From Agrilutibacter niabensis (GTDB lineage: Bacteria; Pseudomonadota; Gammaproteobacteria; Xanthomonadales; Xanthomonadaceae), in assembly GCF_042657165.1 (NCBI RefSeq), contig NZ_JBHSNJ010000012.1:620001-684000 (forward strand): a stretch of DNA of 64,000 nt. The letters run 5' to 3'. Below, piece by piece: positions 49,769 through 60,185 of this stretch. Positions within the stretch are counted from its first letter, which is position 1. Each line of letters begins with the position of its first letter. Position numbers and translations under genes: made by a program. A model generated the notes under the pieces. The model saw only the letters and a list, made by a program, of their open reading frames with translations. It searched no databases and was not told the DNA's origin.

Positions 49769-51103
49769 CTAGGGCTCGATCACGCGTACCGGCAACGAGC
49801 CATCGGCCAGGCGCGCATCCAGACGGTCGCCCGGCGCCGCGTCGAGCACGCTGCGCACCACGCGACCGTCCGGGTGGCGCAGGATCGTGTAGCCGCGCGC
49901 GACGGTGGCGAGCGGGCTCACCGCTTCCAGAGAGCGGGCGAGTCCGCGCAGGCGCAGGGTCTCGTTGCCCAGGCGCCGCACGATCGCGCCCTGCGGCCGC
50001 GGCGACAATGCCGCCAGCCGTTCGCGCAGGCGTGCGATGCGCCGTTGCGGATGCGCCGCGCGCAGCACGGCGTCGGCGTGGCGCACGCGCGCGCGTTCGC
50101 GCTCGAGCCGGCGTTGCCATGCGGCGGCCAGACGGCGCAGCGCGTCGACTTGGCGCCTGCACAGGGCATCCAGGCGCGCACGCGGCCGCAGCGCATTCAG
50201 GCGCAGTCCGGCACGATCGGCGCGCTGCATGGCGCCACGAAGCCGTTGCAGTTGCAGGTTGCGCAGCCGCGCATCGAGCGCGCGCAGGCGGCGCGCCAGG
50301 TCGTCGCGGCTGGGCACCAGCAGTTCGGCGGCGACCGAGGGCGTCGGCGCCCGCAGGTCCGCGGCGAAATCGGACAGGCTGAAGTCGGTTTCGTGGCCGA
50401 CGGCGGAAACGACCGGCACCGGCGACGCGGCGATCGCGCGCGCCAGGCGCTCGTCGTTGAACGACCACAGGTCCTCGAGCGAGCCGCCGCCGCGGGCCAG
50501 CAGCAGGACGTCGTAGCAGCCGGAGGCGGCCGCGCGCTGCAGCATCGCCACGATCTGCGCCGCCGCCGCCGCGCCCTGCACCTGCACCGGCAGCACGTCG
50601 GCTTCCACCAGGGGAAACCGACGGGCCAGCACGCTCAGCACGTCGCGCACGGCCGCGCCGCTGGGCGAGGTGATCACGCCGATGCGACGGGCGAAATGGG
50701 GCAGGGGGCGCTTGCGCGCGGTATCGAACACGCCCTCGGCCGCCAGCTTGGCCTTCAACTCCTCGAACGCGCGGCGCAGCGCGCCTTCGCCGGCTTCCTC
50801 CATGTGGTCGAGTACCAGCTGGTACTCGCCGCGTGCCTCGTACAGGGTCAGGCGGCCGCGCGCGAGCACGTGCAGGCCCTCGCGCGGGATGAACTTCAGC
50901 CACGAGCTCTTGGGCTTGAACATCGCGCAGCGCACCTGCGCGCGGTTGTCCTTGAGCACAAAGTAGAGGTGGCCGGAGGAGGGCCGCGAGACGTTGCCCA
51001 GCTCGCCCTCGACCCAGATCAGCGGGAAGCTGCCTTCCAGCAGGTCGCGCGCCAGCGTGTTGAGCTGGCTGGGGGTGAGGACGTGGGCTTCATCGCGTTC
51101 CAT
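49769..51103 (-). CDS. xseA: Exodeoxyribonuclease VII large subunit
   Basis: A 444-residue protein. The N-terminal OB fold has WVEGELGNVSRPSSGHLYFVLKD. The catalytic core has RRIGVITSPSGAAVRDVL, LLARGGGSLEDLWSFNDE and VVSAVGHETDFSLSDFAAD. A long arginine-rich coiled coil fills residues 270-390. I chose ATG 51101-51103; the longer frame enters ispG. The gene diverges from ispG by 88 bases. xseB is not in the window. Confidence 0.94.
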   Translation of the reverse strand: MERDEAHVLTPSQLNTLARDLLEGSFPLIWVEGELGNVSRPSSGHLYFVLKDNRAQVRCAMFKPKSSWLKFIPREGLHVLARGRLTLYEARGEYQLVLDHMEEAGEGALRRAFEELKAKLAAEGVFDTARKRPLPHFARRIGVITSPSGAAVRDVLSVLARRFPLVEADVLPVQVQGAAAAAQIVAMLQRAAASGCYDVLLLARGGGSLEDLWSFNDERLARAIAASPVPVVSAVGHETDFSLSDFAADLRAPTPSVAAELLVPSRDDLARRLRALDARLRNLQLQRLRGAMQRADRAGLRLNALRPRARLDALCRRQVDALRRLAAAWQRRLERERARVRHADAVLRAAHPQRRIARLRERLAALSPRPQGAIVRRLGNETLRLRGLARSLEAVSPLATVARGYTILRHPDGRVVRSVLDAAPGDRLDARLADGSLPVRVIEP

Positions 51104-51109
51104 CGGCAC

Positions 51110-51115
51110 ATCGTA
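51110..51115 (-). promoter_or_regulatory. Candidate -10 box of xseA
   Basis: On the minus strand TACGAT ends 6 bases before the xseA ATG. No Shine-Dalgarno sequence is visible, so a leaderless transcript is likely. Confidence 0.4.
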
Positions 51116-51178
51116 GCCGCGCCGGAGCCGCAGGCGGCAGGCGGGCCGTCGCTCATCCGGGCCGCGCGGCCCCCGCGG

Positions 51179-51184
51179 TACAAT
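51179..51184 (+). promoter_or_regulatory. -10 box of ispG
   Basis: TACAAT (five of six bases match TATAAT) ends 7 bases before the ispG ATG. Transcription is predicted to begin at or beside the start codon. The -35 region is GC-rich and unclear. Confidence 0.55.
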
Positions 51185-51191
51185 TTGCGCC

Positions 51192-52452
<1,261 letters not shown>

Positions 52453-52475
<23 letters not shown>

Positions 52476-53190
52476 GCCCACCGCGAAAACCATAGCCAAG
52501 GAAGCGCGCTTCGGCGCGGCCTTCCTGCGCAGGCACGGCCTGCGCTTGCTGCTGTTGTTCATTGGCCTGCTGCTGCCGCTGTGGGGCTTCGCCGAACTGG
52601 TGGAGGAGCTGCGCGAAGGCGAGCCGTTCGTCTTCGATGAGCCGATACAGGTCTTTGTCCACGACCTGGCGACGGCGGGTTTCGACCGCGTGTTCCTTTT
52701 GTTTTCGGCGTTGGGCTACCAATGGGGCGTGGTGCCTTTCGACATCGCGCTGGTAGTGATCCTGGCCATCACGCGGCGTGCCCGGGAGGGGTTGTTCGCG
52801 GGGCTCGCCCTGGGCGGGTCGGCCTTGTTGAACCTGATGACGAAGCAGCTGTTCGCGCGCGAGCGGCCCTCGCTGTGGGAATCGATCGCTCCAGAAACCA
52901 GCTTCAGCTTCCCCAGCGGCCATGCGATGGGCTCGATGACACTGGCCTGGGTGTGGGTGCTGCTGGCGTGGCGAACTCCCTGGCGCTGGCCGGTGGTGAT
53001 CGCGATGCTTCTGTTCACCGTGATCGTCGGCCTGTCACGCGTCTATCTCGGCGTGCATTACCCCTCGGACATCCTTGCCGGCTGGACGGCCGCGTCGGTC
53101 TGGGCCGTGGGTTGCTTCTTCCTCGTCTTTCGCCATGACCGTCATCCCTGGGATGCTTCCGGCTGGGCTGTCGCCGGCAGGGATCCCTGA
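52453..53190 (+). CDS. PAP2-family membrane phosphatase
   Basis: A 245-residue protein with about six membrane helices. All three active-site motifs are present: KQLFARERPS, FSFPSGHAMGS and SRVYLGVHYPSD. Such enzymes dephosphorylate undecaprenyl diphosphate or phosphatidylglycerol phosphate. Overlap with ispG, which feeds undecaprenyl synthesis, mildly favours a polyprenyl-phosphate substrate; this is inference. ATG 52453 is used, with ATG 52438 as an alternative. Confidence 0.9.
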
Positions 53191-53253
53191 GCGGACCCGT
53201 TTGCACGACCGGGCTTAGACTGTTCCCGTCGGGAATCAGCGAGCGCCTGCCAC

Positions 53254-55215
53254 ATGTCCAGGACACAACCGCTTTACCTGCAGGTCACCGTGGCATCAGT
53301 GCTCCTCGTCGTGGCCACGGTCGCGGCCACCCGAGCCTTCGCGACTGGAACCGGGGTGGTGGCGGCGAGTTCGGTGCTGACCCTGCTGGCGGGCGCCCTT
53401 GCGCTGGCGTTTGCGCGCCGCGTCTCCGGTCCGCTCGAACAACTGGCCCGGGAAGCCGAAGCAGTCCGGCGGCTCGATTTCAGCGACCTCCCCGTGGTTC
53501 GCTCAGCGGTGCGCGAAATCGACCAGCTCGCGCATGGATTCGACCTGATGCGCGATGGAATACGGCGCTTCGTCGCGCTCAACGACAGGCTCGCCGGCGA
53601 GCGCGATGTCGAGCGGCTCCTGCCGTGGTTGCTGGAAGAATTCACCCGCCCGGCGCGCGCGCGGGCCGGCGTACTCTACCTGGCCGACGCCGCGGGCGAT
53701 CGCCTGGAACCGGCGGCCTACCGCACGGAAGCGGGCGACACGTTGCTCAAGACCCTGCCGTCGCTCGAGCTGCGCGCCAGCCATGACCTGCTTGCACGAG
53801 CACTCGCTTCCGGCGACGCCACCGTGGGCCGACTGGAGGCAGCGGCCCTGGCTACCATGGGGCTCGAGCCCGCGCTGGAGCGGCTGGAGTCCATCGCGCT
53901 GCCGTTGCTCAACCGCCAGGACCAGCGCGTGGGCCTGCTGCTCCTGTTCGCGGAGGAGAAGCCGGATCCGGCACGACTCGCATTCGTGAGCGCGATCTCC
54001 GCCAGCGCGGTCCTCACGCTGGAGACGCGGGAGCTGATGGCCGGGCAGAAGGCGCTGCTGCAGGCGGTGATCCGCATGGTCGCGGGGGCCATCGACGCGC
54101 AAAGCCCGTACACCGGCGGGCACTGCGAGCGTGTGCCGGAACTCACCTTCATGCTGGCGCGCGCGGCCTGCGCGGCCAGCGAGGGGCCGTTCGCGTCCTT
54201 CGCGCTCGATGCGGACGAATGGGAGGCCGTGCACATCGCGGCCTGGCTGCACGACTGCGGCAAGGTCACGACGCCCGAGTTCGTGGTCGACAAGGCAACG
54301 AAACTGGAGACGGTCCACGACCGCATCCACGAGATCCGCATGCGCTTCGAGGTCCTCAAGCGCGATGCCGAAATCGCCTACTGGAAGGGGCTCGCGCAAG
54401 CTGGCGACGAGCCGGCGCTGCGCGCGGAGCGCGACGCCGCGTGGAGCCGGCTGGATGGGGAGTTCGCCTTCGTCGCGAGTTGCAACACCGGTGGCGAGTT
54501 CCTGTCCGCGGAGCGGCAGGAACGGTTGCGCCGGATCGGCGCGCAATCCTGGCAGCGCACCCTCGACGATCGCCTGGGCCTGTCCCGCGACGAACTGGGG
54601 CGACGACCGGAGGGCCCTGCAACCCTCCCTGTCGAGGAACACGTGCTCGCCGACAAGCCCGAGCACCGTATTCCGCGTCCTGCCGGCGAGGGGATGGCGC
54701 CGGGCAATCCCTGGGGTTTCCGCATGGACGTGCCTGAGCTGCTCTACGACCGTGGCGAGCTGCACAACCTGACGGTCAGCCGCGGCACCTTGTCGGCGGA
54801 GGAACGCTACAAGATCAACGAGCACATCGTGCAGACCATCGTCATGCTGACCCAGCTTCCGTTCCCCCGGCATCTCCGGGCCGTACCCGAGATTGCGGGC
54901 GGACACCACGAGAAGATGGATGGCACCGGCTATCCAAGGGGCCTGAAGCGCGAGGAGATGAGTCCAGTCGCGCGGATGATGGCCATTGCCGACATCTTCG
55001 AGGCGCTAACGGCGGCGGATCGCCCCTACAAGCCGGGCAAGACGCTGTCACAGGCGCTGGCAATCATGGCGAAGATGCGCGAGGACCAGCACATCGATCC
55101 CGAACTGTTCGAATTGTTCCTGCGTTCGGGCGTGTATCGCGAGTACGCCGGCCGCTTCATGCGGGCCGAGCAGATCGATGACGTCGTGATCGAGGATTAT
55201 CTGCAACCCGCGTAA
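53254..55215 (+). CDS. HAMP-GAF-HD-GYP protein with split catalytic domain
   Basis: A 653-residue membrane-bound phosphodiesterase candidate. A hydrophobic N-terminus (residues 8-55), a HAMP-like segment and a GAF domain (about 115-265) precede an HD-GYP domain. The HD pair is near residue 333 (WLHDCGKV) and HHEKMDGTGYP near 551-561. About 160 extra residues lie between TKLE and GTLSAEERYKI, where most HD-GYP domains have a short loop. TTAGACT at 53215-53221 may be its -10. It probably degrades cyclic-di-GMP. Confidence 0.9.
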   Translation: MSRTQPLYLQVTVASVLLVVATVAATRAFATGTGVVAASSVLTLLAGALALAFARRVSGPLEQLAREAEAVRRLDFSDLPVVRSAVREIDQLAHGFDLMRDGIRRFVALNDRLAGERDVERLLPWLLEEFTRPARARAGVLYLADAAGDRLEPAAYRTEAGDTLLKTLPSLELRASHDLLARALASGDATVGRLEAAALATMGLEPALERLESIALPLLNRQDQRVGLLLLFAEEKPDPARLAFVSAISASAVLTLETRELMAGQKALLQAVIRMVAGAIDAQSPYTGGHCERVPELTFMLARAACAASEGPFASFALDADEWEAVHIAAWLHDCGKVTTPEFVVDKATKLETVHDRIHEIRMRFEVLKRDAEIAYWKGLAQAGDEPALRAERDAAWSRLDGEFAFVASCNTGGEFLSAERQERLRRIGAQSWQRTLDDRLGLSRDELGRRPEGPATLPVEEHVLADKPEHRIPRPAGEGMAPGNPWGFRMDVPELLYDRGELHNLTVSRGTLSAEERYKINEHIVQTIVMLTQLPFPRHLRAVPEIAGGHHEKMDGTGYPRGLKREEMSPVARMMAIADIFEALTAADRPYKPGKTLSQALAIMAKMREDQHIDPELFELFLRSGVYREYAGRFMRAEQIDDVVIEDYLQPA

Positions 55216-55228
55216 GGTCGCGCGGGTT
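55205..55228. terminator. Hairpin with HD-GYP stop codon in the loop
   Basis: AACCCGCG (55205-55212), loop TAAGGTCG, CGCGGGTT (55221-55228). The TAA stop of the HD-GYP gene is in the loop, and the stem ends one base before the stop of the convergent EamA gene. It could terminate both. Confidence 0.6.
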
Positions 55229-56152
55229 TCATTCGCCCGGCTTCGCCGCTTCCACCGGCGCGGCGGTCGCATGCCGGCGCGACAGCTGGGCCTCGCGATG
55301 CGCGATGTAGGCATTGGCAGCGAAGATGATGCCCGCGCCGATCACGGTCCAGCGGTCGAGCACCTCGTGGAAGAGCAGGAAGCCGAGCACGGCCACCAGC
55401 GGCAGCTGCATGAAGCTGATCGGCGTCAGCGCCGACACGTCTCCGAGCTTCAGGGCCCGCGTCCACAGCATGTGGCCGCCGGTGCCGCACAGGCCGGCGG
55501 CGGCCACCCACAGCCAGGTGATGCCCTGCGGCCATTGCCAGACGAACAGCGCCGGTCCAAGCGACAACGGCACCCACAGCATCGTCGTCCACAGCACGAT
55601 GCGGTCGGCCGGTTCGGTGTAGGACAGCTGCTTGATCTGGATCGAGACGATGCCGCTGAGCACCGCCGCGGCGAGCGCGATCAGGGTTCCCGCGCTGAAG
55701 CCAGCCGAGCCCGGACGCACGATCACCAGTACGCCTATGAAACCCACGATCACGGCAGCCCAGCGTCGCCCGCGCACGTGTTCGTGCAGGAAGGCCACGG
55801 CCGCGATCGTCACGAAGATCGGCGTCGAGTACGACAGCGCGACCGCCTGTGCCAGCGGCAGGTGGCCGATCGCCCAGAAGCCGCAGAACATCGACACCAC
55901 CCCAATCAGGCAGCGCACGAAGTAGCGCGGCAACTGGGTGGTCCGCAGCAGGCCGGGACCATGCCGGAAGAGCAGGGGCAGCGCGGCGATGACACCGAAG
56001 AAATTGCGGAAGAAGGCGATCTCGAAGGTGTGCAGCGACTTGGAGGCCAGCTTGATCGTGACCGCCATCAGGCCGAAGAACAGTGTGCTGCCCAGCATCA
56101 GCAGCGCGGCGCGGACATGCGGGTTCACCGCCGTCGAGTGCGTCGTGCTCAC
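55229..56152 (-). CDS. EamA-family (DMT) transporter
   Basis: A 307-residue protein with ten predicted membrane helices in two EamA repeats. The first contains FFGLMAVTIKLASKSLHTFEIAFFRNFFG, split here by LHT; the second contains GTGGHMLWTRALKLGDVSALTPISF. The substrate is unknown; family members export amino acids or metabolites. The start is GTG at 56150-56152, overlapping the murB stop as GTGA, so it is the last gene of a pyrD-murB-eamA run. Confidence 0.88.
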   Translation of the reverse strand: MSTTHSTAVNPHVRAALLMLGSTLFFGLMAVTIKLASKSLHTFEIAFFRNFFGVIAALPLLFRHGPGLLRTTQLPRYFVRCLIGVVSMFCGFWAIGHLPLAQAVALSYSTPIFVTIAAVAFLHEHVRGRRWAAVIVGFIGVLVIVRPGSAGFSAGTLIALAAAVLSGIVSIQIKQLSYTEPADRIVLWTTMLWVPLSLGPALFVWQWPQGITWLWVAAAGLCGTGGHMLWTRALKLGDVSALTPISFMQLPLVAVLGFLLFHEVLDRWTVIGAGIIFAANAYIAHREAQLSRRHATAAPVEAAKPGE

Positions 56153-57198
56153 CACGTCGCGCCGATGACCCGCGGTTCGGGCTCCAGTGACACGCCGAAG
56201 CGCTCCTGCACGGAGCCGGCGATGCGGCGCGCCAGGTCCAGCAAATGGGCGCCGGTCGCGTTGCCATGGTTGACCAGCACTAGCGCGTGCGAGGCGGCGA
56301 CGCCGGCGTCGCCATCGCGGTGGCCCTTCCAGCCGCACTGGTCGATCATCCATGCGGCCGACAGTTTTCGAGTGCCCTCGTCGTTGCCACGGAATACCGG
56401 CAGTGCATCGTGTTCGGCTTTCAGGGCTTCGGCCTCCGGTGCCGGCACGATCGGGTTCTTGAAGAAGCTGCCGGCGTTGCCGAGCACGGCCGGATCCGGC
56501 AGCTTGCGGCGGCGGATCGCGATCACCGCATCGGCGACGTTCTGCGGCGTCGGCGCGGCACCCATGTCATCGAGTTCCTCGCGGATGCCGGCGTAGTCGA
56601 GCTTCGGCGAATGCGTCCGCGACAGGGTGAATTCCACGGCGGTGACGATGTAGCGGTCGGGCTGCTGCTTGAACAGGCTGTCGCGGTAGGCGAAGCGGCA
56701 GGCGGCCGCATCCATGCGATGCATCTGGCCGGTGGCGGGCTCGAACGCTTCCACCGCGTGGATGAACTCACGTACTTCGACTCCGTAGGCACCGATGTTC
56801 TGGATCGGCGCGGCACCCACGGTGCCGGGGATCAGCGCGAGGTTTTCCAGGCCGGCGAAGCCGTGGCGCAGCGTACGCATCACGAAGTCATGCCATTCCA
56901 CGCCGGCATCGGCGCGCACGATGGTGCGGACGCCGTCCTCGGCAATGAAATCGTCGGCCTGGGTGACGCGCTTTCCCGTAAGGGCAAGGACCACGCCTTC
57001 CGGATCGCCCGCAAACAACAGGTTGCTGCCGCCGCCCAGCACCAGCGACAGGCGTTCGCCGAATTCGCGGTCGGCGAGCAAGGCGGGCAGTGCGGCCGCA
57101 TCCGCGACCTCTACCAGCACCGGCGCGGTCGCTGCGACGCCGAAGGTGTTGCGGGATTGCAGCGGGGCGTCGCGGGCGATGCGGATCGAGTCGGCCAT
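56149..57198 (-). CDS. murB: UDP-N-acetylenolpyruvoylglucosamine reductase
   Basis: A 349-residue type I MurB (E. coli-like length). FAD-binding motifs are NTFGVAATAPV, LVLGGGSNLLF and GAAPIQNIGAYGVEV. The catalytic Ser is in LGNAGSFFKNP and the C-terminal Glu in LEPEPRVIG. It makes UDP-N-acetylmuramate for peptidoglycan. It follows pyrD by 17 bases. Confidence 0.96.
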   Translation of the reverse strand: MADSIRIARDAPLQSRNTFGVAATAPVLVEVADAAALPALLADREFGERLSLVLGGGSNLLFAGDPEGVVLALTGKRVTQADDFIAEDGVRTIVRADAGVEWHDFVMRTLRHGFAGLENLALIPGTVGAAPIQNIGAYGVEVREFIHAVEAFEPATGQMHRMDAAACRFAYRDSLFKQQPDRYIVTAVEFTLSRTHSPKLDYAGIREELDDMGAAPTPQNVADAVIAIRRRKLPDPAVLGNAGSFFKNPIVPAPEAEALKAEHDALPVFRGNDEGTRKLSAAWMIDQCGWKGHRDGDAGVAASHALVLVNHGNATGAHLLDLARRIAGSVQERFGVSLEPEPRVIGATW

Positions 57199-57215
57199 GG
57201 AGCGGTGTTCGGGTT

Positions 57216-58271
57216 TCAGACTTCGGGCGGCAGGTTGCCGCGGCTGGGCGCTTCCTTGCGGCGGCGCATCGCCTCGACGGATTCGTGTATGAGCTTTGGC
57301 CCGCGATAGACCAGGCCCGTATAGAGCTGCACCAGCGTCGCGCCCGCCGCCTGCTTGGTCGCCGCGTCGGAGCCCGACATCACCCCGCCCACGCCGATCA
57401 GAGGGATGGATTCAGGCAGGCGCGTGCGCATCATGCGCAGGACCGTGGTGGCGGGGCCCATCAGCGGTTTGCCCGACAGACCGCCGGCTTCGTTCGCGTG
57501 TTCGGCGCCTTCCACCAGCAGGCGCTGGACCGTGGTGTTGGTGGCGATCACGCCGTCGACCTGCAGGTCGGAGAGCACGCGGGCCGCGGCGTCGACATCG
57601 CTTTCGCTGAGGTCGGGCGCGATCTTCACCAGCATCGGCACGTACTTTCCGTGCTTGGCGCACAGCCGCTCCTGTTCCTCGCGCAGGGTGCCGATCAGGC
57701 GGCGGAGCGCCTGCTCCTCCTGCAGTTCGCGCAGGCCCGCGGTGTTGGGCGAGGAGATGTTGACGGTGACGTAGTCGGCCAGCGGATACACGCGCGACAG
57801 GCAATACATGTAGTCGCCTTCGGCCGCTTCGTTGGGCGTGTCCTTGTTCTTGCCGATGTTGATGCCGAGCAGGCCCCGGCACTTGGCGCGCTCGACGTTG
57901 CGCACCAGCACCTCGATACCGTCGTTGTTGAAGCCCAGGCGGTTGATCACCGCGCGGTGCCGCGGCAGGCGGAACATCCGCGGCTTGGGATTGCCCGCCT
58001 GCGGCTTGGGCGTGACCGTGCCGATCTCGATGAAGCCGAAGCCCAGCGACATCAACGCGTCGATGTGCGCGCCGTTCTTGTCGAGGCCGGCGGCGAGGCC
58101 GACCGGATTCGGGAAGGTCAGGCCGAAGGCCTTGGTCGGAAGGGGAGCCGGCTTGCGCGACAACAGCGGGTTGAGACCGGTGCGGTAGGCCGCCTCAAGC
58201 GCCTCGAGCGTGAGCGCATGCGCACGCTCGGCATCGAGTTCGAACAGGAACGGCCGCGCTAGTCCATACAT
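57216..58271 (-). CDS. pyrD: Dihydroorotate dehydrogenase (quinone)
   Basis: A 351-residue class 2 enzyme of pyrimidine synthesis. The N-terminal helical part attaches to the membrane and meets the quinone. FMN and substrate motifs include VGLAAGLDKNG, GFIEIGTVTPKPQ and YVTVNISSPNTAGLREL, which holds the catalytic Ser. GVGGVMSGSDAATKQAAGATLVQLYTG closes the barrel. A good GGGAA ribosome site lies upstream, though somewhat far from the ATG. Confidence 0.96.
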   Translation of the reverse strand: MYGLARPFLFELDAERAHALTLEALEAAYRTGLNPLLSRKPAPLPTKAFGLTFPNPVGLAAGLDKNGAHIDALMSLGFGFIEIGTVTPKPQAGNPKPRMFRLPRHRAVINRLGFNNDGIEVLVRNVERAKCRGLLGINIGKNKDTPNEAAEGDYMYCLSRVYPLADYVTVNISSPNTAGLRELQEEQALRRLIGTLREEQERLCAKHGKYVPMLVKIAPDLSESDVDAAARVLSDLQVDGVIATNTTVQRLLVEGAEHANEAGGLSGKPLMGPATTVLRMMRTRLPESIPLIGVGGVMSGSDAATKQAAGATLVQLYTGLVYRGPKLIHESVEAMRRRKEAPSRGNLPPEV

Positions 58272-58362
58272 CAGTGCTTAAGTTCCCTAGACAAATGGGC
58301 CGCCGGCCGCGTGGTGCGGCACGGCGTCCTCGATTTCGAGATCCCGATTGCCAATCCCGGTG

Positions 58363-59895
58363 TCAAAGATCGAACTTGATGCCCTGTGCGAGCGGCAGCG
58401 AGTCGGAGTAGTTGATCGTGTTGGTCTGGCGACGCATATAAGCCTTCCACGCATCCGAGCCGGATTCCCGGCCACCGCCGGTTTCCTTCTCGCCGCCGAA
58501 GGCGCCGCCGATCTCCGCACCGGAGGTTCCGATGTTGACATTGGCGATGCCGCAGTCCGAGCCCGACGCGGCCAGGAATGCTTCGGCCGCCTTGAGGTTG
58601 GTGGTGAAGATCGACGACGAGAGGCCCTGCGGCACGGCGTTCTGCATGTCGATCGCCTGGTCCAGGGTCTTGAACTTCATCACGTAGAGGATCGGAGCGA
58701 AGGTTTCATGCTGGACGATCGCGGCGTCGTTGCCGAGGCCGGTAACGATGGTCGGCAGGACGAAGTTGCCCTTGCCCTCGATCGCCGCGCCGCCGGTCTC
58801 GATCTTGCCGCCAGCAGCCTTGGCCTTTTCGACCGCGTCGAGGTAGGCATCGACGCCGTCCTTGCTGTTGAGCGGACCCATCAGGTTCTTCGGGTCGGTC
58901 GGGTCGCCGATCTTGCCCTCGACCTGCTTGTAGGCGGTGACCAGCTTGCCGAGCACGTCATCGTAGATCGACTCGTGCACGAACAGACGGCGGGTGGTGG
59001 TGCAGCGCTGGCCAGCGGTGCCGACCGCACCGAACACGATGGCGGGGATCGCGAGCTTCAGGTCGGCGGTCTGGTCGACGATGATCGCGTTGTTGCCGCC
59101 CAGTTCCAGCAGCGAACGGCCCATGCGCTGGGCGACGCGCTCGCCGACCATGCGGCCGACCTTGGTCGAACCGGTGAAGCTGATCAGCGGGATGCGGCGG
59201 TCGTCGACGAACTGCTGCGCCAATTCGCTGCCGGCGTCGTTGAACAGGAAGAAGATGTCGGGGAAGCCGCCCTTCTTCAACGCCTCGTTGCAGATCTTCA
59301 TCGCGGCGATGGCGGACAGCGGGGTCTTCGGCGACGGCTTCCAGATGGTGATGTCACCGCAGATCGCGGCGACGAACGAGTTCCACGCCCACACCGCCAC
59401 CGGGAAGTTGAAGGCGGAGATCACGCCGACGATGCCGATCGGGTGCCACTGCTCGTACATGCGGTGGCCGGGGCGCTCGGAGTGCATGGTCAGGCCGTAG
59501 AGCTGGCGCGACAGGCCCACGGCGAATTCGCCGATGTCGATCATTTCCTGCACTTCGCCGTCGCCTTCCGGCTTGGACTTGCCCATTTCCAGCGCGACCA
59601 GCGAGCCGAGCGCGTCCTTGTGCGTGCGCAGCGCATCGGCGCACAGGCGGATGGCTTCGCCGCGGCGCGGGGCCGGGGTGGTGCGCCAGATCTTGTAGAC
59701 GGCCTGGGCGCGCTCCACGATGGTTTCGTAGTCGGCCTGCGACGAGGCCTGCACCCGGCCCAGCACTTCACCCGTGGTCGGGTTGACCGGTTCCAGCACG
59801 CCCGCATCCTTGGTTGCGGACCACTGGTCGCTGCCGAGGTAGGTGCCGGATTCGTTTCCGGTCAGGCCGAGGGCGGTGAGGACGGGATGGGTCAT
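58363..59895 (-). CDS. amaB: ALDH7-type semialdehyde dehydrogenase
   Basis: A 510-residue ALDH7 family enzyme, like piperideine-6-carboxylate / 2-aminoadipate semialdehyde dehydrogenase of lysine breakdown. Catalytic Cys is near residue 298 in GTAGQRCTTTRR and Glu in LELGGNNAI. The C-terminal GTSGAEIGGAFGGEKETGGG and SDAWKAYMRRQTNTINYS are specific to the ALDH7 group. No other lysine-catabolic gene is adjacent, so the physiological substrate is inferred from the family alone. Confidence 0.9.
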   Translation of the reverse strand: MTHPVLTALGLTGNESGTYLGSDQWSATKDAGVLEPVNPTTGEVLGRVQASSQADYETIVERAQAVYKIWRTTPAPRRGEAIRLCADALRTHKDALGSLVALEMGKSKPEGDGEVQEMIDIGEFAVGLSRQLYGLTMHSERPGHRMYEQWHPIGIVGVISAFNFPVAVWAWNSFVAAICGDITIWKPSPKTPLSAIAAMKICNEALKKGGFPDIFFLFNDAGSELAQQFVDDRRIPLISFTGSTKVGRMVGERVAQRMGRSLLELGGNNAIIVDQTADLKLAIPAIVFGAVGTAGQRCTTTRRLFVHESIYDDVLGKLVTAYKQVEGKIGDPTDPKNLMGPLNSKDGVDAYLDAVEKAKAAGGKIETGGAAIEGKGNFVLPTIVTGLGNDAAIVQHETFAPILYVMKFKTLDQAIDMQNAVPQGLSSSIFTTNLKAAEAFLAASGSDCGIANVNIGTSGAEIGGAFGGEKETGGGRESGSDAWKAYMRRQTNTINYSDSLPLAQGIKFDL

Positions 59896-59959
59896 GGGGG
59901 GCTCCGATTGAAAATGGACACCGGCCAGCAGGGGCGTTCCGCTGGCGGATGCGGGTAAC

Positions 59960-60036
59960 TGGCGGCCCCGACACGATTCGAACGTGCGACCTGTCCCTTA
60001 GGAGGGGACCGCTCTATCCAACTGAGCTACGGGGCC
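59960..60036 (-). tRNA. tRNA-Arg (anticodon CCT)
   Basis: A 77-base cloverleaf on the minus strand with encoded CCA. The acceptor GGCCCCG pairs with CGGGGCC. The D-arm is GCTC...GAGC. The anticodon arm is GTCCC-CTCCTAA-GGGAC, giving CCT, which reads the rare AGG codon. The T-arm has TTCGAAT. The discriminator is G. It lies 65 bases upstream of the ALDH7 gene on the same strand. Confidence 0.97.
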
Positions 60037-60048
60037 AAGAGGCGCGGA

Positions 60049-60057
60049 ATTATCGCA
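60049..60057 (-). promoter_or_regulatory. Extended -10 promoter of tRNA-Arg
   Basis: On the minus strand TGCGATAAT lies 12 bases before the mature tRNA 5-prime end, identical to the lepA extended -10. No good -35 was found. Confidence 0.6.
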
Positions 60058-60124
60058 GAGAACGGGGGTTGGCTGGGGGGCGCCGGCCCGCACGCGCAGG
60101 CCGGATCGGCCCGATGGCCGGCAC

Positions 60125-60155
60125 CACAAAGCAAACGCCCGGGATGACCCGGGCG
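60125..60155 (-). terminator. Terminator of the Dcp-type peptidase gene
   Basis: On the minus strand CGCCCGGG, loop TCAT, CCCGGGCG, then TTTGCTTTG. An 8-bp GC stem with a T-rich tail, located 30 bases after the peptidase stop. Confidence 0.85.
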
Positions 60156-60185
60156 CTTGCTTGGTTCAACCAGCCACGAAGGGCG

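Noticed and set aside
58361..58366. TTGACA on the minus strand before pyrD as a -35
   Set aside because: No acceptable -10 follows at 16-18 bases.
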